Part shown: one piece after another, positions 20,950 through 32,602 of the stretch
How positions within the stretch are numbered: the stretch's first letter is position 1
Layout of the letters: every line of letters begins with the position of its first letter
From: Crotalaria pallida
Taxonomy: Eukaryota > Streptophyta > Magnoliopsida > Fabales > Fabaceae
Direction: 5' to 3'
NCBI GenBank assembly: GCA_037953625.1
Contig: CM075652.1
Span: 18,930,501 to 18,994,500 of the forward strand
Length of the DNA stretch: 64,000 bases
The notes under the pieces: generated by a model
Told to the model about the DNA's origin: nothing
Database searches by the model: none
Seen by the model: only the letters and a program-made list of their open reading frames with translations
Program-made: the position numbers and the translations under genes

Positions 20950-22740
20950 TCATGCTTTGCCTTTTGGTATCCAAATGGTTTTGGATCCATTTTTGTTAGT
21001 GTAGGGAATTTCACCCTTTTTCATCCAAACAAAATCTCCTTTAGGTATACCATGCACTTTAATATAACACACATTTGAAGTATGTCCATGAGTACCACAA
21101 TAGAAACATGTTGGTGCATTTGAGAAATCAACTTTAGAAAAATCAACAACATTTCTATGAGAATTACTCTTAGCATTAGTATAACCCAAACCAAACTTGT
21201 TTGAATTTTCTCTTTGAAAATTTAACAATGTGCGCAATCTAATATCACCATTTGTGAAACTTGCAAGCTTATTTTTCAAAATAGCATTTTCATCTTTGAG
21301 CAACTTGCAATTCTCACAATCAACCACAATATTCACTCTACTAGCACAATCACAAGAAGAACTAGCATATATAAGATCAAGAGTTTCATTTTCAAGATTA
21401 AGCTCATCAACTTGTTTTTGAAGTTCTAAAATCTCTTTTTGATGTTTCAAAATTAGCTTCTTTCTTTCAATGTTTTTCAAAGCTAGTTTTTCAAATTGTT
21501 CATGCATTTCTTCATAAGCATTATATAACAATTCATATTTAAAAGAAATTTCGGATTTAGTATGACTTACATCGCTTTCCTCGCTTTGATAACTTGATTC
21601 ATCATTTGAACTTTGTTCTTCATCATCTACTAGAGTTATCAAGTTGAGACAAGCGGCTTCTTCATTATCCGAAGAACTACTCGATGTGCTTTTCTTGTTA
21701 TCTTCATCACTATCCCAAACTATGTATGCTCTTTTAGATTTAGAATTTTTCTTGTCTTTCTCCTTCTTAGTGAGATACCTAGAGCATGAGTACTTGAGAT
21801 GACCGGGTTTTCCACATTCATGGAAAACTACACCTTCTTTTGATGTCTTGGTCTTGTAGTGTGGGGAATCCTTCTCTTTACGTTTGTCTTTGTTCAACCT
21901 TCTTTTTCTCCTTAGAAATTTGTCAAACTTCCTTAGCAAAAGTTTCATGTCTTTTTCATCAACATCCGAATCGGAATCTTCACTATCATCATCATCGGAA
22001 CTTTCTTTCTTTTTGTATGATCTATTGACTTTAAGAGCAAGTCCCTTTCTTCCTTTGTTCTTATCCGACTCTTCATTGATACTTAATCGTCCAAGCTCCA
22101 TTTCATGTTCTTGAAGCTTTCCAAAGAGTGTTGCTAGATCCATAGCATCCAAGTTTTTAGATTCAACAATAGCCGTTACTTTTGGTTGCGAATTTCTGTC
22201 TAAACATCTCAACACTTTGTTAGAAAGTTCACCTTGTAAGAAAGTCTTACCAAGAGCAAGTAAATGGTTAATAATATGAGTAAAACGCTTTTGCATATCA
22301 TTAATAGATTCATTTGGAAGCATTTGAAACAATTCATAATCACGCATTAAAGCATTCAATCTAGCTCTCCTAACCTCACTAGTTCCTTCATGAGTCACTT
22401 GTAAAGTGTCCCACATTTCCTTAGCACTAGAACATTGGGAAACCCTAAAGAACTCGTCATAGGATAAAGCGGAGGTAATGATATTCTTTGCTTTATAATC
22501 ATATTGAAATTTCTTTCTATCATCATCCTTCCACTTATCCTCGGGGATTAAATGTACTACGCCTTCAACTAAACTAGAGGGGATATGATGACCTTTTTCA
22601 ACTACTTTCCAAATTTCACTATCTATGGCTTGGATAAAGATTTTCATTCTAACTTTCCAATATGCATAGCCTTCTCCGGCAAACAATGGAGGACGATTTA
22701 TTGAATAACCTTCACCACCAAAGGGATTCATGGAACCCAT
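20950..22740 (-). CDS. Gag protein of a gag-only Sirevirus (596 aa)
   Basis: This is the structural protein that would coat element RNA. Residues ~10-60 have the DUF4219-like copia opening (PPLFAGEGYAYWKVRMK). Residues ~60-215 are the UBN2 copia gag domain (AKEMWDTLQVTHEGT, ELFQMLPNESINDMQ, KLQEHEMELGRL). Next come an acidic/basic linker, a zinc knuckle at 306-319, an acidic Ser-rich stretch, a coiled coil at ~400-455 and a second knuckle at 545-558. The second knuckle is a perfect CCHC (C545, C548, H553, C558). The first has lost its first cysteine (Phe306 before C309, H314, C319). It ends GSKTIWIPKGKA, where autonomous relatives go on into protease. The ATG at 22740 follows the primer site by about 60 bases. 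The open frame suggests it is functional or was until recently. Confidence 0.9.
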   Translation of the reverse strand: MGSMNPFGGEGYSINRPPLFAGEGYAYWKVRMKIFIQAIDSEIWKVVEKGHHIPSSLVEGVVHLIPEDKWKDDDRKKFQYDYKAKNIITSALSYDEFFRVSQCSSAKEMWDTLQVTHEGTSEVRRARLNALMRDYELFQMLPNESINDMQKRFTHIINHLLALGKTFLQGELSNKVLRCLDRNSQPKVTAIVESKNLDAMDLATLFGKLQEHEMELGRLSINEESDKNKGRKGLALKVNRSYKKKESSDDDDSEDSDSDVDEKDMKLLLRKFDKFLRRKRRLNKDKRKEKDSPHYKTKTSKEGVVFHECGKPGHLKYSCSRYLTKKEKDKKNSKSKRAYIVWDSDEDNKKSTSSSSSDNEEAACLNLITLVDDEEQSSNDESSYQSEESDVSHTKSEISFKYELLYNAYEEMHEQFEKLALKNIERKKLILKHQKEILELQKQVDELNLENETLDLIYASSSCDCASRVNIVVDCENCKLLKDENAILKNKLASFTNGDIRLRTLLNFQRENSNKFGLGYTNAKSNSHRNVVDFSKVDFSNAPTCFYCGTHGHTSNVCYIKVHGIPKGDFVWMKKGEIPYTNKNGSKTIWIPKGKA

Positions 22741-22798
22741 TGCGATTTTCTTAAAGGATCTTTACGAAAAAGCTCTTATGCTCGTGTCTTTCGACCGA

Positions 22799-22810
22799 GC
22801 TCTGATACCA
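22799..22810 (-). other. Primer binding site, initiator Met tRNA type
   Basis: Minus strand TGGTATCAGAGC, two bases from the LTR end; a perfect match to the standard plant copia site. Confidence 0.95.
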
Positions 22811-22812
22811 AT

Positions 22813-24408
22813 TGAGGAAACCGCAATTGGTGGTTGAAACAACTAAGGAACCCTAGGAGAAAACCTAGAAGGGGGGTTGAATAGGTGTAAAAAAAACCTT
22901 GAAAGATTTTCGAACGAAACAAATCGAAACAATTAAAACGAATGATTTTTGCAAATTATACAGCCTTTAATCGATTAATCTGAATTCTAATCGATTAAGA
23001 CAGAAAGTAAACTTTTCCTTAATCGATTATGAATGTGCTTAATCGATTAAATCTATCAGAAACAGAAAAAATCACTTTTCAATCGCATACGAAAATCAAT
23101 CAATCAACATGTAAGATCAGAGATTCAGCGGAAACAATTAACACCTATATTCGTATTGATTATCCTAGTTATGAAAATGATTTTCCCTTTATCAATTTGA
23201 ACAATAAAGATTCAATTCAATCAATTATGAAAATCAATCTTTCTAGGTTTTCAAGCAAGAACACAATGAATTGACTTGAATGTAAAGAGTAAGGGTTTAG
23301 AGATACGGCACAGTGATTTATCCTGGTTCACTTTCATCCGCTTGAAAGCTACATCCAGTCCCCTCTTCAACCAAGAGAGATTCTTCACTATGAGGAATTA
23401 GAGTTCTCAAATTACAAGTAAATGCCTCACAAGACTCCCTTCTTGCTAGCCTACAAGAGATACCACACCCTTGCCTTGTAATCCTATTGATCTTCTCTCT
23501 AATCTAACCTCTACCCCTTGTTGATAATCGACACAACAAGTCTTCACTTGCTTGATGATAATCCACACACCAAGGCTTCACTTTGCTTGATTCACAATCA
23601 AGATTTTCTTCTTCAATTGCTTGAATGAACTTGCTTGATGATAAACGACACACCAAGTCTTCTTTGTTGTTGTAGTTGGCTTGCCTTCTTGCAAAGATTA
23701 CAACACAATAGAAAACACAAATGACAATCCTATGAATCTCAATCAATAGCTATGACAAATCACACAAGAGATTCAAAGGTTCTTGATCAAAGAATATGAA
23801 AATATGAAAGCTTTGATCTTTGAAATTGAGAGAGAATAGAGTGACTTGATTCTTTGTAAAATTGATTATAAAAGTGTTCTAATTGATCACAAAGATTAGG
23901 AAAATGTTTATATAGAATACCCAAAAGTTGTAGCACTTGAAAACTGATTTTGAGAAGTGAAAATCGTATTTTAAAAATCAGATCTGCAGTATTTAATCGA
24001 TTAAATTGCAGCTTAATCGAGTATTAATCGATTAAATTATGACTTAATCGATTAAATCCACACTGCACATGTTAGAAACTTGTTTTCTCAAAACTAAACC
24101 TTTCCTTTCAAACCTTTAAGCCACCTATTGATTCTAGGTTAAGTGAAAACTCAAATTATGATTTAATCATGACTATGATAGAGATTCACTACCCTCTAAA
24201 TAAACTCTAACCAAATAAAAGACCTAAGAAGCTTGAGAGGCAAAAGATAAAACAATTACAATTACACTCAAACTAAGTCTTCATAAGCTTGTTCTCTCTT
24301 CTTCACTTGATGTTTGTTGTTGCTTGTTGAACTTGAAACTTGATCAACATCTTTGTAGCTTGTTCAAAACACTTTGTCATTATCAAAACATTCATCATGG
24401 AACTTACA
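22813..24408 (-). repeat. 5' LTR of the gag-only Sirevirus
   Basis: 1596 bp, the partner of 18558-20155, with the same palindrome clusters and TATA box. Confidence 0.9.
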
Positions 24409-24596
24409 ATTATTTTGAGTTTAGATTAAAAATTAATTTTTCATGCTTTAATTATACTTTGCCCTAATCTCCTTCACAATCTTAACTTATAGTAGTAATT
24501 TTTTTTTTAAAAAACTCAACTTAAAATTATTTGAGGCTCAGATTTTTTTTACTTCCTCTATTTTGACTCTATGTCACCCATCAATATATATCAACT

Positions 24597-24606
24597 AATA
24601 ATAATG

Positions 24607-24637
<31 letters not shown>

Positions 24638-24684
24638 TAATAATAGTAATAAATATTCTAATATATATATATATATATATATAT
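24597..24684. repeat. (AAT)n and (AT)n microsatellites
   Basis: AAT-type repeats at 24597-24652 are followed by (AT)12 at about 24660-24684. Confidence 0.95.
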
Positions 24685-26540
24685 TTTCTTTTATTCTTAA
24701 ATACATGTTATTATGATTTAAAAAAAAGGTGGGACAAAATATATATTTTTAGTCCACAGGCACGCTTCAATTGAGCATTATATTTTGCTAATAGTAGTTG
24801 AACTAGGTAAAATCATTCATTAAATTAAAAGTTTTTTGAATTATGTTTTATTTTTTATTTGATGCACTTTATTATAATTTTTTTTATTAAATAGGTGGTA
24901 TAGATTTTAGATCAAAACTTTCAAGAAGGAAAACAACCAACGCAAAACTACAAACAAGAGTTAAATAATCAAAACAACCTAATTACCAAAAAAAGCTAAA
25001 AATTAAAGAAAAAGAGATGATCAACGCTACATCTAAAGCCCGATCCTAACATTTGCTAGGTCTTAGGACAAGAAATATATGTGGACCTCTTAATTTAATA
25101 AAAAATTAATTAAAAAATAGTATATATGTGTTTAATTTTAAAAACAATAATGATTGCATCCTATGTATATCTGAAATGATTATAATTATTAATCATAATT
25201 CAATTCACGGAGTCATTAAAAAGAAATTAAAGATACCAATAAAGTTAATTGATTTTATTAATAACATTAGAAATGTCAACATTTGATAAGTTTTTCCAAA
25301 ATTACCTTATTATTATTATTATTGATACTCTAAAAACTGTTGAGTAAATAAGGATGTTTGTGGAAAGAAAAAATTAATTGCAATTTAAAATTAAGGGGAT
25401 GTATTTAGCTATATTTAATTAATTAAAATTTATAATTAATCAATAAAATTAAATTACAAAGAAACATATAATTGTATAAAAGTTTTTTATTCTCAGACAT
25501 TGTACTTTTGTTGAGATTAAAAATATTAAATATATTAAAAACAATTAGAGTGAGTGAAAGGATCAAACTTATATTCATTCTCTCGTTTTATGAACATATT
25601 TTATGTCTTATTCATAAGAATTTTCAATTTTGAAAATATTAATTTTCAATAACACTAATAAGATTAATAAAGTTTCTTATTTTGCTCAATTATTTTTTTA
25701 AGAAAATCATATAAAGAAACACAAGAGAAATTCTACTTAATCTTACAAAATACTAACCAAATCCAGGCTCCTGCCTTTCCACGAGCAAGTTGACTTAGTA
25801 TGGTCGACCAGCAATAGAGGAAGGGAAGGCTTAGACACATTTAAACAAAATAATGGAAAACATTATGTAAGGCACAAAATGAAATAGCAGACAAAAATGA
25901 TAGAGGGAAGAATCAAACCATGAACCTCTTACATAAGCTATGCTAAGGTAGAAGCCATCAACAGGCCCGACCCAGGGATAGGGCCATAGGATCGATCGTC
26001 CTGAGCGTATGAAAATGAGCTTATACATAGGATCGGAGGAAGTATATTCTTTCTACATTCTTAAATAACTACTTCTTTCATTCTTTAACTTTTGTCCTTT
26101 AAGGATGTTGAACACATATTAATAAGGATGTGTTAATTATGGTAAGTTATATTATGTGTTTTGATCCAAAAAATATTTATTTAATTCTTATTGAAAATTG
26201 TAGTAACGTTTAATTTTTATTATGAAAGTATGTTTATTGATTAATGTATGATAATTTAAGAATGAGAGACGTGATAAAGCCGCTAGATACAGTTTATAAT
26301 TTTAATTAGGTCTACGTGATTTTAATCCATTGTGATGTTAACTTTTATATAGTTTTAACTTTTAAATATTATTTGAATGCAAATATAATTATTAAAATAT
26401 AAAAACACAAATTTATAATAATTATATTCTAATGTAAATATATTTTTTTTTTGGAAATTTAATAATGAATTTATGATTATCAATTGAATAAAAAAATATT
26501 TGTATAAAAAATAAAATTTAATTTTTTAATTTTGTGTAGC

Positions 26541-26652
26541 TCTTCCCTTTCGCTTATGAACCCTTCCTAGAAGGTGGCATATAGCTTAGGGGTTGGATTG
26601 GTGTTATATTTTGTTCGTTGGATAATAAAATTTTTCTTTTACCTAAAAAAAA
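26541..26652 (+). mobile_element. Probable LINE 3' end with short poly-A
   Basis: TTTTGTTCGTTGG followed by ATAATAAAATTTTTCTTTTACC and A8 resembles the 3' terminus of plant L1-type LINEs. No coding part is attached. Confidence 0.35.
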
Positions 26653-27565
26653 TTATAAATATTAATCTAATAAAAACATTAATTTTTTTTAGAAATAACA
26701 TGTGATTAACATTATTATGATGATGTTAACACTCTTTTGATTAGGAATTTTCTTTGGCTTAATGAAAGGCTAGGCCATTGCAGCCTTTTCTCTCCTAAAT
26801 GAAAATTCTTATTCTTTTGTTCTTAAATATAAGATTTTTTTTTAAATTTTTATTTTGTCTTTATTTATAATATCATATACTAATTTTCAAGAATAATTAA
26901 TTACTTAGCTTTTTTTTACAAATATTTTTATTTACTTAACATTTTTTTTATTCTCAATAATATTATAGGGTAATTTTGAAAAATTATATCAAAATGTTTA
27001 CATTTTCCAATACTATTAACTAAATTAACCAATTTTCTTAATAAACGTGAAATCTATCACTAGGTCTTGTATAAGGAGCAAGGGAGTATATTTTATTTTG
27101 TTGTAGGCAAGAGTTCAAATCATTATTATTCTTGTTTTGGTAATCTCCAATAATAATACCGCAAGCCCGGTCTTTAACATAAGATTTTTTAAATAAAAAT
27201 TGGTTTTATGAATAAGATTTATTATAGTTTTTAATGTTATCTAATTATTTTTTATATAAACATCTTTATATAATCAACATTTTTTAGAGTTTTTATAATA
27301 ATAGTTTCACCATTCCTTAACTTTTGACTTTTAAGAATGACGGGCACATATTAAGAAAATATTTATTATTGTAAATTTTATATGTGTTTTGTCCAAAATT
27401 TACCTATTTAATCCTTATTGAGAATTGTAGTAGTAATTAATTTTTATTAGGAAAAGTGCCCATTAATTTATATATAATAGTTTAGGATGAAAGAGATGAT
27501 AAAAGTAGATTTAATGAGGAGTAATAAAATGATTGACAAAAGTTATGGATTGAAAAAAAAAAATA

Positions 27566-28753
27566 GCCTTATTTAAGTTTTTGGTCCCCGAAAGTTGATC
27601 GTGTTTTGGTTTTAGTCCCTATCTTTTTATTTGACCGGTCCTAGTCCTTAAAAGTTCAAAAAAAATTGATTTTGGTCCCTGCCGTTAAATTTTGCCGTTA
27701 TTGCTGACGTGACAAACGGAATTTAAAAAAATAATAAAAAAATTAATTAAATTTATTTAAAAAAATAAAAAAATTAAAAAAAAATTATTTAAGTTTTTGG
27801 TCCCCGAAAGTTGATCATGTTTTGGTTTTAGTCCCTATCTTTTTATTTGACCGGTCCTAGTCCTTAAAAGTTAAAAAAAATTTGGTTTTGGTCCCTGTCG
27901 TTAAATTTTGCCGTTAATACTGACATGGCAAACAGAATTTTAAAAAAAAATAATAAAATAAATAATTAAACTTATAAAAAAAATAAAAAAATTAACCCCC
28001 CCAAAAAAAAAAAAACCAACCCAACCCAACCCACCCTCCCCTCTTCCTCTCTCTCCCCCATGAAACCCGTACCCAACCCCACCCCAGGAGAGGGAAAACG
28101 TGAGTGAGAGAGATGAGGCCGTGAGGCCTTGGTGAGGGGTGAGAGAGACGCGATTTTGCTTTGAGAGGGAAGAGCAGTGGCATGAGGGAGGGAGGGAGAC
28201 GCGATTTGTGTTCTTGAGAGAGGGAAGAGCGGTGGCGTGATGGAGGGCGTGAGGGAGGGCGTGAGGGAGGGCGTGAGCCAAGTGATTGAGGGACAGAGAG
28301 AGAGAAAGAGGGGAGGGTGGGTGGGGTGGGGTTGGGTATGGGTTTTGGGGTTTTTTTTTAATTTTTTTTTTATAAATTTAATTATTTTTTTTAAATTCTG
28401 TTTGCCACGTTAGCATGAACGGCAAAATTTAACGGCAGAGACCAAAACCAAATTTTTTTGAACTTTTAAGGACTAGGACCGATCAAATAAAAAGATAGGG
28501 ACTAAAACCAAAACACGCTCAACTTTCGGGGACCAAAAACTTAAATAATTTTTTTTTAATTTTTTATTTTTTTTATAAATTTAATTATTTTTTTATTATT
28601 TTTTTTAAAATTCCGTTTGCCACGTCAGCATTAACGGCAGGGACCAAAACCAAATTTTTTTGTACTTTTAAGGACTAGGACCGGTCAAATAAAAAGATAG
28701 GGACTAAAACCAAAACACGTTCAACTTTCGGGGACCAAAAACTTAAATAAGCC
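27566..28753. mobile_element. Mutator-like MITE with long, internally doubled inverted repeats
   Basis: The ends GCCTTATTTAAGTTTTTGGT and the complement GGCTTATTTAAG...TTGGTCCCCGAAAG form long inverted repeats. Each arm contains two successive ~210-bp copies of the same sequence (left copies from 27566 and ~27783; right copies inverted). The ~370-bp centre is unrelated and G/C-richer. The 9 bp AAAAAAATA flank both sides (27557-27565 and 28754-28762), the Mutator target length, although the flank is low-complexity. No transposase is encoded. Confidence 0.75.
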
Positions 28754-28762
28754 AAAAAAATA

Positions 28763-29292
28763 TGATTATGCATTGAAATTAAAAAAAGACAAAAGTAATG
28801 AAACGAAAAAAAAACTTAAAAGACCAAAAGTTAAGTAATAAAAGAAATATAAAAGTAATTTGAAAAAGTTTATCAAATATTCACATTTCAAATATCGCTA
28901 ACAACATAAACTAATTTTTATTAAACCTGAATTTTCTATTAAAAAAATATTTATATTAAAGACCGGAAAAATATTATTTCCCGGTCATCTATTAATTTTT
29001 TTTGGATAGATGCACTATTATCATATTGTGTCAAAATAGTCCTTTAATTTAAGTCAATATTGTCTTTATATACATCTCTAGATATACACATTATTTGTGC
29101 TCAACACTTTTTCTATACATTTTATTTCTTTGTCTATTTTATATCTGTTCCTACATATAAATCTTAAGGGAGACCTTACACATATATAAAAAATATTAAG
29201 TGAAGTAGATAATAGTGATAAATTTTTCAACAATTAGAAGTTTATTTTTGGATTTGTATATGTAGATTTTTTTCGAAACCACGTGGTGTTTG
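28763..29292. other. AT-rich spacer, nothing recognised
   Basis: No coding potential or repeat was identified. GTTTG at 29288-29292 would be the left target-site copy of the Tekay element; the right one is lost. Confidence 0.6.
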
Positions 29293-29917
29293 TGTGACAC
29301 CCTCGTTTTATATATTGAAAACAATAAATATTTCCAAATATAGAATACTTGCTATCAAAAGTTGGTACTGGAAAATTTTTCCTTTTTAATTGGTACTTGC
29401 TCAATTATAAGCACTTTTAATAATCTGGACGAATAATTTGAATTCGGCTTAATAATACCTTAATTACGAAAAGGCTCTCGAGACAATATTTTTCTAACAT
29501 ACTGAAACAGTTTCGTGGTCCTTATTAAAATATATTATTTGTCTCTTGAGTTTGATCGAGTATATAAAATATAAACTTATTGTCGAATCCTTTTGAATCA
29601 AAAATCAGAGTATGCGGAAGTAAAAGTAATACTTGTGGGGCACTGCTGAGGTAAATAAAAACATCATATATATATATCAAGATAAAACCCCACCAGTATC
29701 ATCGGTAGCAAGTAACATGAGTCGAAATAGCAAGTTTTGATGAAACATATACAAACCAGCTGCATAAAATAAACCTCACTCTAAGACCTCTCAAAATATA
29801 TACAATATATCACAATATCCAAAAATAGAAGTCCCAGAGCAGGTCATCCATGTCCTCAGCAGCTCCTCTGATCCTCCACAGCTCTATCCCTAGGATCTAA
29901 GATCCAAAGCATCTATG

Positions 29918-30403
29918 CTATGCAGGCTCCAATGAACCAGCAGGTCCACCTCTAGCAGAAATAGTCGGCTCGACATGCACCTCCTCCTCGTCCTCATCCT
30001 CCACAAGGTCCTCCTCGACCTCGCCTGACTATGCAGAGACCCCACCACTGGGTCTGGGATCTGCAGAAGCAGTCCTCTCAAAATTAGTCGGACCAGGAGA
30101 AGGAGTCTCCTCAGTGACAACTCTGTGGGAGGAAGGATGATAACGAGTGGCAGCTCTAAAACGAAAACTATGGAATCGACGCACAGGTCGAACCGGGGGT
30201 GGTCCTCTATTTGTATAAAAGGGTGGAACATGCATAGTATAGACTAAAGGGATCCTAAATCGACGAGGTCGCACCCGAACCAGAGGGTTAGGGTGGTAGA
30301 GAGTGATCTCCACCTCCCCCTCAAAAGTGGCACGGTGCTCCTCGTACGTCCATATACCACTAGGGATAGGGCGTATCTCGATGCAGGTTAGGTATCTGGC
30401 CAT
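29918..30403 (-). pseudogene. LTR-internal ORF, 3' LTR copy (161 codons, one nonsense)
   Basis: An ATG follows the acceptor-like CTGTTTAG|GTG. The frame reads ARYLTCIEIRPIPSGIWTYE and later an Arg-rich segment, then a TAG at 30029-30031. Beyond the stop the same frame continues into an acidic tail (EVEEDLVEDEDEEEVH) and ends at 29918. The other LTR copy has the same length, a glutamine at this stop and a different nonsense codon, so an uninterrupted ORF existed before the two copies diverged. I do not recognise the protein. It could be a captured host exon or an element-specific gene. Confidence 0.55.
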
Positions 30404-30626
30404 CACCTAAACAGGGCATAGGGAGTAAGTATACACATATACATAATTGATAAAGACTAAAATTACAAACACAAATATGTCATGGACAGACAACAATGCA
30501 AGTACATATGAGCACACCAATTTTCAACATTATATCTCTTATAATGCAAGTGGCATGATGCATGATTTTCTATCCACAACTGAGGCCTCCAAAAGTCCAT
30601 CTTGGACGTCCATCCAATACACCATT

Positions 30627-30846
30627 GTGTTCCCGGAACACTGACATTCGTTCCCAGAACGTAATGTCAAACCATACTTGGATAATAAGCATCACTCCCG
30701 GAGTGTGCATCACGTTCCCAGAACGCATACGTTCCCAGAACGCATAAAAACCAGGTCCCGGACACTGGCCACATTCCCAGAATGTGTCATCAAGTAGGTT
30801 ACAATTTGGTACTCCCGGAGTACCCTCCTCATATTCCCAGAATATG
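30627..30846. repeat. Array of short palindromes with TTCCCRGAA-type cores
   Basis: Successive palindromes have matched but different arms: GTGTTCCCGGAACAC, CGTTCCCAGAACG (three times), ACATTCCCAGAATGT, ATATTCCCAGAATAT, and two of ACTCCCGGAGT type. The array is repeated at 42047-42266 in the other LTR. Confidence 0.8.
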
Positions 30847-31111
30847 ATAAACGTTCCTACCAACCAAACTTCCATTCTCTATGCATGAATGCACAATTAT
30901 TAAGGTTGGTTTTATCTTTACTTTAATTACTTGCGATTTAGAAATATTTCAATTTCCCTTTTGAACGATTAATTTGAGGTATAATCCTTGGCACAAAAAT
31001 TCACTTTTGAATTAACTCAAAAACATGCCTTTAGGCTTAGATTGGGAAAACTTAACCAATGGTATTCATTTTCACTTAAAAGACTTAACTTTTATTTTTC
31101 AGTTTCAGATA

Positions 31112-31143
31112 CTAACCGGTTACAGTCTTAGGCTAACCGGTTA
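31112..31143 (-). repeat. CTAACCGGTTAG palindrome pair (R/U5 side)
   Basis: CpG centres at 31117 and 31138, 21 bp apart. Confidence 0.85.
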
Positions 31144-31491
31144 GAATTACAGACCTGAACTGGTTTACCATTGAAATTCAGAAAACCCTTTTTCTTGAAT
31201 TCTCTTCCCAATCCATAAACAAGTTTCAACATTTGTTTCATACCTCAAATTCACTGTTTTCATCATTCAAAAGTCTAAATCACATTCCCATTTCCAAATG
31301 AGCACAATTTCCTCTTGAAATTATCTCATTACACTAAGGTATTAACTCTCAATTTCAATCTGAACCATAACAGTATAATCAGCTTATTTTCAGATTGAGT
31401 TCCAATGAAATTAAGGTCTAGATTTGAGTAAAATTGATAAAACCACAAGACTAATTTCATAAAACTCATTTTCTTTGAAATTTTACAGTAT

Positions 31492-31523
31492 CTAACCGGT
31501 TACAAATATCGACTAACCGGTTA
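31492..31523 (-). repeat. CTAACCGGTTAG palindrome pair
   Basis: CpG centres at 31497 and 31518, 21 bp apart, downstream of the TATA box in the sense of the element. Confidence 0.85.
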
Positions 31524-32434
31524 GATTATGCAGTCTGCACACTGAACATGAGATTTTACAAACCATTCTTTTCATTACTCAAATCTAACCAATTTCAACA
31601 CTCAAAAGAGTTCATATACCTTAAAACAAACATGTTTAACCATAGAAACACATTTAATTTGCATGCATTAAGTTTAATGTACCAAATTGCATAAAAACCC
31701 ATATAAATACAATTCAATACCACAAAACTTATAATAAACATTTAGATTATGATTCAAGCATCAAAATCACTTGCATGCATCAACACAAAGTTGCTCAAAA
31801 CAGAACTGAGCTAGAATTTGGCCTCCAAGCCTTTTTGCCTTAAACAAATAATGCCCTTTTGAGTCTATGTTGACTCAAATCCTAAATCACTTGATTTTAG
31901 TCTAAATCTAGTATAAGGTAAACTTCTCCCATACCTCTAAGTAGTTTTTGATGAGTATAACCTCTGAAATTAGCAAGAAATCCCTTGAATCCCAATTCTC
32001 TGTTCTCAACCATCAACAGTTGAGCAGGGTCCAGAAACCAGAATTTTTCATGCATGTACAGACCATAAAAATTGGGGAAATTGGTTAGGGTTTGCTCTAA
32101 GAAACATGCACCAAGAGATTGAACGATTTTGAGGTCAAAGGAGTTCATACACTTACCCAAATTGAAGCTCCAACTAAGCTCCAAGAATCAGTTTTTTGCA
32201 TAAACAGTTTTGAACTCCTCCACTTCAAAGTCTTTGTTCTCCTAGCTCCCTAACCCTCAACTCGCAGTGTTTATGTCTTTGTAAAGCTCTTGATGTAAGC
32301 TTTACAACTGTGTATCACTCGATTGCTAACACTCAAAAACGAGAGAGAATTGAAAGAAACGATTTCAAAACCCTAGAACAGAGCTTCACACCAAACCAGA
32401 GCAAAAACAGCCCAATTTGATCGAAATTAAGGGC

Positions 32435-32442
32435 TTTTATAG
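32435..32442 (-). promoter_or_regulatory. TATA box of the Tekay LTR
   Basis: Minus strand CTATAAAA, about 430 bases into the LTR. Confidence 0.6.
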
Positions 32443-32570
32443 AGGAATTCGCATTCCATGCACACTGACGCGTGTTTCCCATTATCACTGGACTGATTTC
32501 GTGGCGATTCCTTGATTAATTTCAGTGATTACTCAACAAAATCCACTAACCCAGTTTCTGGGTTCATCGT

Positions 32571-32602
32571 CTAACCGGTTACAGGGCATTACTAACCGGT
32601 TA
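32571..32602 (-). promoter_or_regulatory. CTAACCGGTTAG palindrome pair upstream of TATA
   Basis: CpG centres at 32576 and 32597, 21 bp apart and about 135-160 bp upstream of CTATAAAA on the minus strand. Confidence 0.8.

Larger units (their letters stand above)
18558..24408 (-). mobile_element. Young gag-only Sirevirus-type (Ty1/copia) element
   Basis: Two ~1.6-kb LTRs differ at only a handful of positions. The internal region is just 2.66 kb: primer site, one open gag frame, a noncoding tail with PBS-like repeats, and a polypurine tract. Pol is absent, and the gag stop falls about where protease begins in related full elements. Flanks are TTTAT and ATTAT, so a 5-bp target duplication is present with one mismatch. 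Near-identical LTRs and an open gag point to recent movement, with enzymes supplied by another Sirevirus. Confidence 0.9.
24409..27565. other. AT-rich intergenic spacer
   Basis: No gene is supportable. It holds microsatellites, a probable LINE 3' end, and two diverged copies of a ~210-bp sequence (about 26060-26275 and 27300-27510, sharing wording such as CTTTAACTTTTG and CACATATTAA). These may be an old MITE family. The stretch 25750-26040 is less AT-rich and looks repeat-derived but I cannot name it. Confidence 0.6.

Noticed and set aside
25831..26028. 65-aa minus-strand frame in the spacer
   Set aside because: No domain, no neighbouring exons, AT-rich context; indistinguishable from chance.
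27940..28281. 113-aa frame with MAHALPHALPHALHHA repeats
   Set aside because: Lies in the repetitive centre of a MITE (GGAGGGCGTGAG repeats); not a gene.
30570..30875. 101-aa frame repeated at 41990-42295
   Set aside because: It runs through the palindrome array of the Tekay LTR; its repeated residues reflect that array rather than a protein.
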